A DNA stretch of 7,314 nucleotides from NCBI GenBank assembly GCA_002421995.1, contig DISP01000049.1, forward strand, positions 1-7,314, in the 5' to 3' direction. Numbering within the stretch: the stretch's first letter is position 1; each line of letters begins with the position of its first letter. Shown here piece after piece: positions 1 to 5,135 of the stretch. Under the pieces are notes generated by a model. The model ran no database searches and was not told the DNA's origin. It saw only the letters and a list, made by a program, of their open reading frames with translations. The stretch comes from Bacteroidales bacterium UBA6207 (lineage in GTDB: Bacteria; Bacteroidota; Bacteroidia; Bacteroidales; F082). Both the position numbers and the translations under genes were made by a program.

Positions 1-77
1 TTCAATCAATTGCATAATTTGGGTTAATAATTTAATTAATGATACGATGAAAGAAAGAGGAATTTTTAGAAATGGGT

Positions 78-99
78 GTGCCACGCCACGCGATGGCAC
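78..99. repeat. Short GC-rich inverted repeat in leader region
   Basis: GTGCCA (78-83) pairs perfectly with TGGCAC (94-99). Two further C-G/G-C pairs (84-85 with 91-92) form if A93 is bulged out, leaving a 5-nt loop. The element is GC-rich within otherwise AT-rich DNA. It could be a degenerate REP-like element or the 3' hairpin of a gene left of the window; no T-tract follows it on either strand, so a simple terminator is not supported. Function unknown. Confidence 0.35.
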
Positions 100-135
100 G
101 ATTATGAATCTTTTAAACTTAATGCTGATGAAAAG

Positions 136-179
136 GAAAGTAAACTTTCAAAAAGGGCAGGTCACCTCTAACGTTGACC
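136..179 (+). promoter_or_regulatory. Palindromes and weak promoter-like sequence upstream of the HU gene
   Basis: Two dyads lie 30-75 bases before the HU-type start codon: GAAAGT-aa-ACTTTC (136-149), and GGTCA (160-164) with TGACC (175-179). Between and within them is TTTC-N19-TAACGTTG (146-176), one mismatch away from each half of the Bacteroidota promoter TTTG/TAnnTTTG. If this is the promoter, the dyads would sit over it as operator candidates. The evidence is pattern only and the promoter match is weak. Confidence 0.25.
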
Positions 180-209
180 GGAGTATTAACCATTTAACAT
201 TCTTCTGCA

Positions 210-596
210 ATGCTTTATAGTGTGATTCAGCGGGCGAATCCCAGGGATTTAAACGCAGCTAAAAAGTATTACGCTGTTGCTCATACCGAGAAACAGGCAG
301 ATTTGAGGATGATCGCAGAACGCATTTCGCGCGAGACCAACCTCAGCACATCTGAGGGACTGGCCGCTGTGGAAGCGTTTTTGCTTGTCATCCCGAAGCT
401 CCTGCTCGAAGGCCACAGCGTAAAGATGGGTGATTTCGGCACCTTCAGCCTGACCTTGTCGAGCCAGGGAGCCGAAACAAAAGAAGAATTCAATGCCTCG
501 ATGATCAAAGGCGCAAACCTTCATTTCCGTGCCGGGAAAGAGTTCGCCAAGGTGATTCGAAACGTTGAATTCTCCAGAAAGCCCGGTTCTAAATAA
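210..596 (+). CDS. HU-family (HU-related, Bacteroidota type) DNA-binding protein
   Basis: Predicted 128-aa nucleoid-associated protein, expected to bind double-stranded DNA in the cytoplasm as a dimer. An N-terminal extension (residues about 1-28, with the NPRD...AKKYY pattern) precedes the HU fold. This layout is characteristic of the HU-related subfamily found in Bacteroidota and distinguishes it from the roughly 90-aa canonical HU. Helices at about 29-68 are followed by the conserved VKMGDFGTF turn (71-79), then the SSQGAETKEEFN segment (84-95) and the strand FRAGKEF (106-112), which matches the family's FRPGKE motif. The basic C-terminal tail is short. The ATG at 210 gives the usual family N-terminus. 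No Shine-Dalgarno sequence is visible before it, which is common in this phylum. A strong terminator follows 18 bases after the stop, so it is a single-gene transcript. The family assignment is secure; its specific role (chromosomal architecture or local regulator) cannot be read from the sequence. Confidence 0.9.
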   Translation: MLYSVIQRANPRDLNAAKKYYAVAHTEKQADLRMIAERISRETNLSTSEGLAAVEAFLLVIPKLLLEGHSVKMGDFGTFSLTLSSQGAETKEEFNASMIKGANLHFRAGKEFAKVIRNVEFSRKPGSK

Positions 597-614
597 CCTT
601 CACAGGTATTCTTT

Positions 615-647
615 AAAAAAGGCAGCTCAAAAGTAGCTGCCTTTTTT
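615..647 (+). terminator. Intrinsic terminator of the HU gene
   Basis: GGCAGCT (621-627) pairs perfectly with AGCTGCC (635-641) across a 7-nt loop, followed by six T (642-647). Six A (615-620) flank the other side, so the stem can extend and the element can act in both directions. It lies 18 bases past the HU stop codon. Confidence 0.92.
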
Positions 648-753
648 GTTGCTGTCAAGCAACCAAAGGATAAAAAGCCCGAAAAAACATTTTTGTGATG
701 AAAAACAGTCATTTTCTTTTTCAAAACCCATCAAAAAGACCTTGAAATCCGGG

Positions 754-840
754 AAAATCTTCTTGAAGAATGCTTCAACTCTTCAAGAAGATTTTAAAAT
801 TCTTCTTGAAGACTTGCTCAACTCTTCAAGAAGATTTTTT
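754..840. repeat. Two tandem perfect hairpins, 43-bp period
   Basis: Hairpin 1 has a perfect 16-bp stem: 754-769 (AAAATCTTCTTGAAGA) with 780-795, across a 10-nt loop. Hairpin 2 has a perfect 12-bp stem: 801-812 (TCTTCTTGAAGA) with 823-834, also with a 10-nt loop, and four further A-T pairs beyond one T-T mismatch. The same 12-mer arms recur exactly 43 bases apart (758/801 and 780/823), and both loops end in CAAC, so this is a tandem duplication of a hairpin unit. T-runs follow the stems on both strands (for example 835-840), so the pair could act as bidirectional terminators. Because all left arms match all right arms, alternative pairing between the two hairpins is possible. Confidence 0.85.
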
Positions 841-857
841 GGTTCATCAGGCAGTCG

Positions 858-896
858 AATTTTTAAGCTTTCTGAAGAACTTTTTTCTTAAAAATT
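858..896. repeat. Third AT-rich hairpin next to the tandem pair
   Basis: AATTTTTAAG (858-867) pairs perfectly with CTTAAAAATT (887-896) over a 19-nt loop. The loop contains TCTGAAGAA, close to the TCTTGAAGA core of the two preceding hairpins. It may be a diverged or rearranged member of the same array. Function unknown. Confidence 0.55.
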
Positions 897-955
897 CTTA
901 AAATTTCAGCTCACAAGCCCCGAAAATCCTTCTCCAAGCCAGACATCACGAGCAA

Positions 956-975
956 AACACCCTCAAATGAGTGTC
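956..975 (-). terminator. Possible weak terminator for the UvrA-like gene
   Basis: Read on the minus strand, GACACTC (975-969) can pair with GGGTGTT (962-956) around a 6-nt loop. That gives a 7-bp stem including two G-U pairs, followed by a short T-rich stretch. It lies about 195 bases past the UvrA-like stop codon. The stem is weak and the U-tract short, so this is tentative; the hairpins at 754-896 are alternative 3' end points. Confidence 0.25.
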
Positions 976-1062
976 AGGCTCCTGATCTTTTTTTATGCAC
1001 ATGCCATCACTCCGTGCACAGAAAGAATCCGGAATCGGACATTTGCAACATCAAATCATTAC

Positions 1063-1139
1063 AGGCAGGCCAACAGCCCGGATATATCGGGGGTTAAATG
1101 ACCCCGGAGGGCTTGCCCAACAGCAAGCTGAGCCTGCCT
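1063..1139. other. Nested inverted repeat with three-way-junction potential
   Basis: An outer 8-bp perfect stem, AGGCAGGC (1063-1070) with GCCTGCCT (1132-1139), encloses two inner hairpins: GGGGT (1090-1094) with ACCCC (1101-1105), and GCTTGC (1111-1116) with GCAAGC (1123-1128), each with a 6-nt loop. CCCG (1077-1080) and CGGG (1088-1091) offer a competing stem. The octamer CCAACAGC occurs twice (1070-1077 and 1117-1124), once at the outer stem base and once in a loop. At 77 nt it has tRNA-like length but no T-loop or anticodon-arm signature, so it is not a tRNA. It starts 32 bases beyond the UvrA-like stop and could be a structured 3' UTR, a small RNA or a mobile palindromic repeat. Confidence 0.45.
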
Positions 1140-1170
1140 TGTTTCGGAAAACTGCTGCCTGTGCGTGCTT

Positions 1171-3435
1171 TCATGCTGGATAAAGCACGTTCTTCAGGTA
1201 TTTCCCTGTGGCTGAACGTTCGCAGCGTACGAGGTCTTCGGGCAATCCTTCAAAGATGAGCTCGCCGCCCTTTTTACCGCCTTCTGGACCCATGTCGATG
1301 AGCCAGTCGGCATATTTCACAATGTCGAGGTTATGCTCAATGATGACCACCGTATTGTGGTTCTGAACCAGTGTCTTCACGATATTGTAAAAGTTGTCGA
1401 TGTCCGACATATGCAGGCCTGTGGTAGGTTCGTCCATAATGTAGATGTTGCCTTCGTTTTTCAGCTCGGTGGCAATCTTCAGGCGCTGCGATTCGCCCCC
1501 TGACAGCGAGCTCAGTGACTGACCCAGCTTCAGGTAACCCAATCCAACATCTTGTAATAGTGTCAGATGCTTCTTGATTTGAAGTGAATCAAAAAACCCG
1601 CTAGCCTGGTTCACGGTCATGTCCAGGACCTCGGCAATGTTTTTACCACGAAGCTTTAGTTCCAGCACTTCGGAATGGTAGCGCTTTCCTTCACACTCGT
1701 CGCACAATGTTTTCACCGAATCCAGAAAATGCAGCTCGAAGGTCAGAACGCCCTGCCCGTTGCATTTCGGGCAAGCTCCTTTGGAGTTGAAGCTGAAGAG
1801 CGATGCATTGGATTGGGTAGCCAAAGCAAATTCTTTCCTGATGAGGTCGAACACCCCGATGAAGGTGGCAGCATTGGCCCGCGACGATTTACCAATCGGA
1901 GACTGGTCGATGACGATGGCTTCGGGATGCTGTTTGGCAAAACAGGCATGCACCAAACTGCTCTTTCCGCTTCCGGCCACTCCAGTCACACAGGTGAGTA
2001 AGCCTTTGGGAATCCTGACTGACACATTTTTCAGGTTGTTGGCAGTGGCATTCCTGATTTCAAAGAAGGAAGTCGCAGATTTTCTTTTAAAAACCGGTTT
2101 TTTGTTTCTGAAAAGGTAGTGAGCTGTCACGCTGTCGGTATGCTCCAAGCCTTCAGGATTGCCGTTGTAGACCACAGTGCCGCCGTTTTTGCCGGCCATC
2201 GGACCAATATCCACAACCCATTCAGCCGCCCGTATGATGTCGGCATCGTGTTCAACCACGAATACAGAGTTCCCTTTTTCTCTGAGACGGTGGAGGATGT
2301 TGATCAGTTTTTCGGTGTCGCGCGGGTGCAAACCAATCGAAGGTTCATCGAGTACGTAGAGCAGGTCCACCAGGTTGCAATCCATTTGCTTGCTCATCTT
2401 CACCCTTTGCGACTCGCCACCCGAGAGGGTGCTTACGGCTCTTTCGAGCGAGAGGTAGCCCACGCCGATTTCGATGAGTTGCTCCAGCAGCATTTGCGCT
2501 TTTCGCAGGATTGGTTTCGATATTTCATCATCAATGATCATAAGGAACGGCAGCACATCCACCAGCTCGAGCCGGCTTAATTCGGCAAGGTTCAGCCCGT
2601 TGAGTCTCACACTTCGAGCCCGCTCGTTGAGTCTTGTCCCTTCGCAATGCTCACAGCTTTGGTAGGTGAAATACCTGGTATAGGCGTTTTTTTCCTCTTC
2701 CGATGCTTCGTCGTCGGCCCGCAGCGAAACGGCTTTTTCGAGCTTGCGGGCGATACCTTCGAAATTCCGGTTGTAATTGAGCTTTTCTTTGGCCCCTTCG
2801 ATGGCAAAGGGTTCGGAATAGAGCAGGAGCTGAAATTCCTGCTCAGAAAACTGACGCAGCGGTTTGTCTGCATCCACGATGTTGAAGCTGATCAGCTCTT
2901 TCCAAAGAAAACTACCCTGTTTGTAATGCGGGTGAGTGATGGCGCCTTCCCTGATGGATTTTTCCCTGTCGAGAAACAAGTCAAGGTCTATTTTGATTTG
3001 CTTCCCCAATCCGTTGCAATGAGGGCACATGCCTTCGGGATGGTTGAACGAAAAATAAAAAGATGGGCCGATGAAAGGTTTGCCCATCCGTGAAAAAAGC
3101 AAGCGCAGATAGGTGTTGATTTCGGTGGCCGTGCCCACAGTGCTGCGCAGGTTATTGCCCATCCGTTTTTGGTCGATGACAATGGCTGTGGACAAATTTT
3201 GGATATCGTCTACATCGGGGCGCGAAAGCTTGGGCATCCTGGTGCGGGCAATGGTTGAGAAGGTCTCTACCAACTGCCTTTGGGCTTCGGTGTAGATGGT
3301 GTCGAAAAGCAAGGATGACTTGCCGGAGCCCGAAACGCCCGTAAACACCACCAATTGGTGTTTCGGTATTTCAATGCTGATGTTTTTGAGATTGTTGGTG
3401 TGGGCGTTCTGAATAATGATTTTGTCTCTGTTCAT
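1171..3435 (-). CDS. UvrA-like ABC ATPase lacking the UvrB-binding domain (UvrA2/DrrC type)
   Basis: A 754-aa cytoplasmic, soluble ABC ATPase with two nucleotide-binding modules and no membrane segments. Module 1 has Walker A GVSGSGKSS (33-41), signature LSGGESQR (337-344), Walker B LLYVLDEPS (358-366) and the H-loop EHD (395-397). Module 2 has GVAGSGKSS (485-493), LSGGESQR (644-651), IYIMDEPTTG (664-673) and EHN (700-702). Zinc-type pairs are CPHC (137-140), CEHC (261-264), CPKC (555-558) and CDEC (578-581). Canonical UvrA is about 940 aa. Here the chain runs from GKP (118-120) almost directly to the FSFNHPEG segment, so the UvrB-binding region and the first CxxC of its zinc module are absent. 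A shorter deletion follows Walker A of module 2. Such UvrA paralogues include DrrC, linked to resistance to DNA-binding drugs, and UvrA2. Hence it probably recognises DNA lesions or drugs without recruiting UvrB; the substrate is unknown. It is not the housekeeping repair UvrA. Confidence 0.9.
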   Translation of the reverse strand: MNRDKIIIQNAHTNNLKNISIEIPKHQLVVFTGVSGSGKSSLLFDTIYTEAQRQLVETFSTIARTRMPKLSRPDVDDIQNLSTAIVIDQKRMGNNLRSTVGTATEINTYLRLLFSRMGKPFIGPSFYFSFNHPEGMCPHCNGLGKQIKIDLDLFLDREKSIREGAITHPHYKQGSFLWKELISFNIVDADKPLRQFSEQEFQLLLYSEPFAIEGAKEKLNYNRNFEGIARKLEKAVSLRADDEASEEEKNAYTRYFTYQSCEHCEGTRLNERARSVRLNGLNLAELSRLELVDVLPFLMIIDDEISKPILRKAQMLLEQLIEIGVGYLSLERAVSTLSGGESQRVKMSKQMDCNLVDLLYVLDEPSIGLHPRDTEKLINILHRLREKGNSVFVVEHDADIIRAAEWVVDIGPMAGKNGGTVVYNGNPEGLEHTDSVTAHYLFRNKKPVFKRKSATSFFEIRNATANNLKNVSVRIPKGLLTCVTGVAGSGKSSLVHACFAKQHPEAIVIDQSPIGKSSRANAATFIGVFDLIRKEFALATQSNASLFSFNSKGACPKCNGQGVLTFELHFLDSVKTLCDECEGKRYHSEVLELKLRGKNIAEVLDMTVNQASGFFDSLQIKKHLTLLQDVGLGYLKLGQSLSSLSGGESQRLKIATELKNEGNIYIMDEPTTGLHMSDIDNFYNIVKTLVQNHNTVVIIEHNLDIVKYADWLIDMGPEGGKKGGELIFEGLPEDLVRCERSATGKYLKNVLYPA

Positions 3436-3470
3436 AGCTTTTATACAATGGTTTTCCTGATCTGCTCATG

Positions 3471-3498
3471 CAAAAGTAAGCTAGGGTTCCGGTCTCAA
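3471..3498 (-). promoter_or_regulatory. Bacteroidota-type promoter of the UvrA-like gene
   Basis: On the minus strand, TTG (3498-3496), a 17-nt spacer and TACTTTTG (3478-3471) fit the TTG-N17-23-TAnnTTTG consensus. Transcription would start near 3465, giving a leader of about 30 nt before the ATG at 3435. A dyad CAACTG-cat-CAGTTG (3496-3510) covers the upstream element and is an operator candidate. Confidence 0.6.
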
Positions 3499-3631
3499 CT
3501 GCATCAGTTGTGTAAAGTGGTTGTGGCCGGTTCTATTGTTAACGGACATTTCAGATTTTTTCGGCAAAACAACAATAAGTCGCAGGACCGAAATTGTAAA
3601 AAACAGACAATGTTGCACCCGACATGCACAA

Positions 3632-4444
3632 TCATGAAATTGCGTTGATTTGAAAATCAGGATATCTGGCACAAAACTCCCCGGGAGTATATCCTGTGTA
3701 GGTTTTGAAGTCGTGAATGAAGTGTGACTGGTCGAAATAACCATGCCTGTAGGCACAATCGGTGAGGCTGATGTTTTTACACTCACTGAATGCTTGCAGC
3801 ACCTGCTGAAAACGCAACAGATTGATCAATTGTTTGGTGGTCTTGCCAAGGTATGTCGAAAACTTCCGCTCCAGTGTCTTGGACGAGGTGTGCAGCTTGT
3901 CTGACAAATAGTTGACGTTCGCATGACCCTGGCCCTGTAGCATGATGTCAAGCCCTTTGCGGATCAACATACTGTCGTGATTCGGGATGGGAGACCATCG
4001 CCCGAGCAGGAAATGCTCGATCACTGCAACTTTTTCACTGATCGTCTGAGCAAAATACAGAGCCTCTTCCACACGACTGATTTCGGATTGATCAATGTCA
4101 TGGAGGTCAATACTTTGATTTTCAATTTCAGATAGTGGAAAATCGAAAAAATGACATGCACCTGCAGGACGAAAGCTGACGAACACAACACCTGCTTCCC
4201 CTTTTGTTGAAACATCGGAGAACGTATTGCTCAATCCACTGATGACAGACCTGGGTTGCTGGATAAATGTACCTTTTGGTTCGACTACCACAAAAGGATT
4301 TTTGTAGTGAAACATAAGCTGGATATAGCCGGCAGGGATCACCCGCTCCACCACATCAGCCTCAACTGCTGTAGATTCCATGAAACAGTAGTATTGGATG
4401 TAGTTTCTTAGAAATGCTGATGGATGTACAATCCTGAAGTTCAT
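3632..4444 (-). CDS. AraC-family transcriptional regulator
   Basis: A 270-aa cytoplasmic DNA-binding regulator. The N-terminal part (about 1-105, beginning with a HPSAFLRNYIQYY pattern, then IPAGYIQLMFHY) resembles the ligand-sensing domain of many Bacteroidota AraC-type proteins. The C-terminal part (about 160-258) holds the two helix-turn-helix motifs. The first is around 178-200 (YLSDKLHTSSKTLERKF); the second is around 226-255 and ends in the conserved GYFDQSHFIHDFK...G.TPGEF pattern. The ATG at 4444 is chosen as the start. An in-frame TTG six codons upstream lies inside the -7 promoter element, so it would not be transcribed. The gene sits upstream of the UvrA-like gene on the same strand with 196 bases between, and that gene has its own promoter, which this regulator may control. 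The inducer is unknown. It could instead act on distant genes. Confidence 0.88.
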   Translation of the reverse strand: MNFRIVHPSAFLRNYIQYYCFMESTAVEADVVERVIPAGYIQLMFHYKNPFVVVEPKGTFIQQPRSVISGLSNTFSDVSTKGEAGVVFVSFRPAGACHFFDFPLSEIENQSIDLHDIDQSEISRVEEALYFAQTISEKVAVIEHFLLGRWSPIPNHDSMLIRKGLDIMLQGQGHANVNYLSDKLHTSSKTLERKFSTYLGKTTKQLINLLRFQQVLQAFSECKNISLTDCAYRHGYFDQSHFIHDFKTYTGYTPGEFCARYPDFQINAIS

Positions 4445-4459
4445 GCCGCTACTTTGGTG

Positions 4460-4491
4460 CAAAGATACACAGATGAGGGTTATTGAAACAA
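4460..4491 (-). promoter_or_regulatory. Bacteroidota-type promoter of the AraC-family gene
   Basis: On the minus strand, TTG (4491-4489), a 21-nt spacer and TATCTTTG (4467-4460) match the TTG-N17-23-TAnnTTTG consensus. The predicted start of transcription is near 4455, about 10 nt before the ATG at 4444. This placement rules out the upstream TTG codon as the translation start. Confidence 0.6.
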
Positions 4492-4938
4492 CGTAAACGC
4501 ATTAACAACCATCTTAAAATTAAAGGAAGTGGGGGACAACGGAAAGCATGAAGAGGAAAGCCTCTAAAGATTCTGCAAACATGACCAGATTGCAATGTAC
4601 AAGCGGATTGTCGGATTTTCCAAAACTTTTGGTGAGGACTAAAAGTGTATAGGATGCTTTTTGAATACGCTTCAGTCTGTTGGCTGTATGCGCCACTCTC
4701 TTGTCGTTTCTGTTGCTATTCTTCGTATTTTGTTCGATTCATCTATACCCATTCTATACCCAAAATTCGAAGCCGCTTCGATCAGGTAGTATAGATGGTA
4801 TATAGGAAATACGAAGGAGAAGTATAGAAAGAGTATAGAGCAATCGAAGAAAGCGGTGTATTTCAGACGGTGTTACAATGCTATTTCAATGCTGTTGATA
4901 TTTTAAGCATCAAGCAGTGAGAACGTATTCGTAACAAT
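4492..4938. other. Intergenic region with dyads and 11-bp periodic repeats, no gene
   Basis: No recognisable coding sequence on either strand. Besides the GTATAGA/dyad cluster listed separately (4721-4839), it holds a 13-nt palindrome CCAAAA-c-TTTTGG (4620-4632), a small hairpin AGAGG-aaag-CCTCT (4552-4565) and a tandem 11-mer pair sharing CAATGCT (4876-4882 and 4887-4893). A lone variant box GTATAGG is at 4647-4653. Confidence 0.55.
4721..4839. promoter_or_regulatory. GTATAGA-box cluster within an interrupted dyad
   Basis: The heptamer GTATAGA occurs three times on the plus strand (4789-4795, 4822-4828, 4833-4839) and twice inverted as TCTATAC (4742-4748, 4753-4759). Paired copies start exactly 11 bases apart, and 4789, 4822 and 4833 are spaced 33 and 11, one face of the helix. 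Around them is a concentric dyad: CTTCGTATTT (4721-4730) with AAATACGAAG (4807-4816), and CATCTATAC (4740-4748) with GTATAGATG (4789-4797), separated by equal 9-nt gaps. Inside lies the hairpin TCGAAGC-c-GCTTCGA (4767-4781), which on the minus strand is followed by ATTTT and could end transcription from the right. It could be a regulator or partition-type binding array, or a decayed repeat. Confidence 0.5.
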
Positions 4939-5135
4939 TCATCCCTCATCATCACATTCCTCAGCATTTTTCCACTTTTTTGCAGCATACCCAGCCGACA
5001 AAGCCAAAAACAAAAATCCACCTTCGCCAACAGGCGCACTTCCGCCCACGGGACCGCCACCTGAAGCAGGATTATCTGGAGGATCAGGCGGGCCTTGAGC
5101 CAGAGTAGAATTGTCCGGATTTTTATTATTTTCCT
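4939..5135 (-). pseudogene. Start-less small Gly/Pro-rich protein with hydrophobic C-terminus (5'-decayed)
   Basis: An open frame ending in TGA (4941-4939) encodes, from 5103 onward, LAQGPPDPPDNP, then a glycine-rich stretch GGGPVGGSAPVGEGG, a hydrophobic segment FLFLALSAGYAA and a KKWKN basic/acidic tail: 53 aa after the Leu. This resembles small exported Bacteroidota proteins (PID-CTERM-like) whose signal peptide ends just before AQ-G/P-rich sequence. However, the frame has no ATG, GTG or TTG between its upstream in-frame stop (5187-5185) and the Gly-rich part, and the residues before LAQ are polar. A signal-peptide-like run, RKIIKIRTILLWL, appears at the same place in the next frame, directly after the stop codon of the large neighbouring gene. 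A frameshift plus loss of the start codon would explain this. An AGGA-type ribosome site remains near 5129-5135. The family match is from memory and moderate. Confidence 0.5.

Larger units (their letters stand above)
648..1170. other. Convergent intergenic region without a convincing gene
   Basis: This stretch separates the 3' ends of the HU gene (+) and the UvrA-like gene (-). The reading frames present need rare starts, run through hairpin repeats or overlap the neighbouring gene, and none encodes a recognisable protein. It holds the structured elements listed separately (754-840, 858-896, 956-975, 1063-1139). A very short stem TCAGG-ct-CCTGA (974-985) followed by seven T (988-994) is too weak to call a terminator. 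The rest is AT-rich with no feature I can identify. Confidence 0.6.

Noticed and set aside
47..220. 57-codon frame starting at ATG 47 and overlapping the HU start
   Set aside because: It runs through the 78-99 inverted repeat and the palindromes before the HU gene, has no recognisable domain and overlaps the better-supported HU start.
754..840. CRISPR array
   Set aside because: The repeats are self-complementary hairpin arms with near-constant 10-nt loops, not direct repeats with unique spacers of about 30 nt, and no cas gene is present.
646..891. 81-codon frame (+) starting with TTG
   Set aside because: It begins inside the terminator of the HU gene and is made largely of the hairpin repeats. 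The Lys/Phe/Ser-rich product reflects the repeat composition.
1063..1139. tRNA gene
   Set aside because: The length and closing stem are tRNA-like, but there is no GGTTCGA-type T-loop, no D-loop pattern and no 5-bp anticodon arm with a 7-nt loop on either strand.
995..1183. 62-codon frame (+)
   Set aside because: It crosses the nested inverted repeat and overlaps the 3' end of the UvrA-like gene; no family resemblance.
2119..2580. Long plus-strand frame opposite the UvrA-like gene
   Set aside because: It is antisense to conserved ATPase motifs of a well-supported gene; its length is explained by codon composition on the other strand.
3534..3577. Terminator for the AraC gene from TATTGTT (3534-3540) and AACAATA (3571-3577)
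   Set aside because: It has a 7-bp AT-rich stem with a 30-nt loop and no following U-tract; too weak to call.
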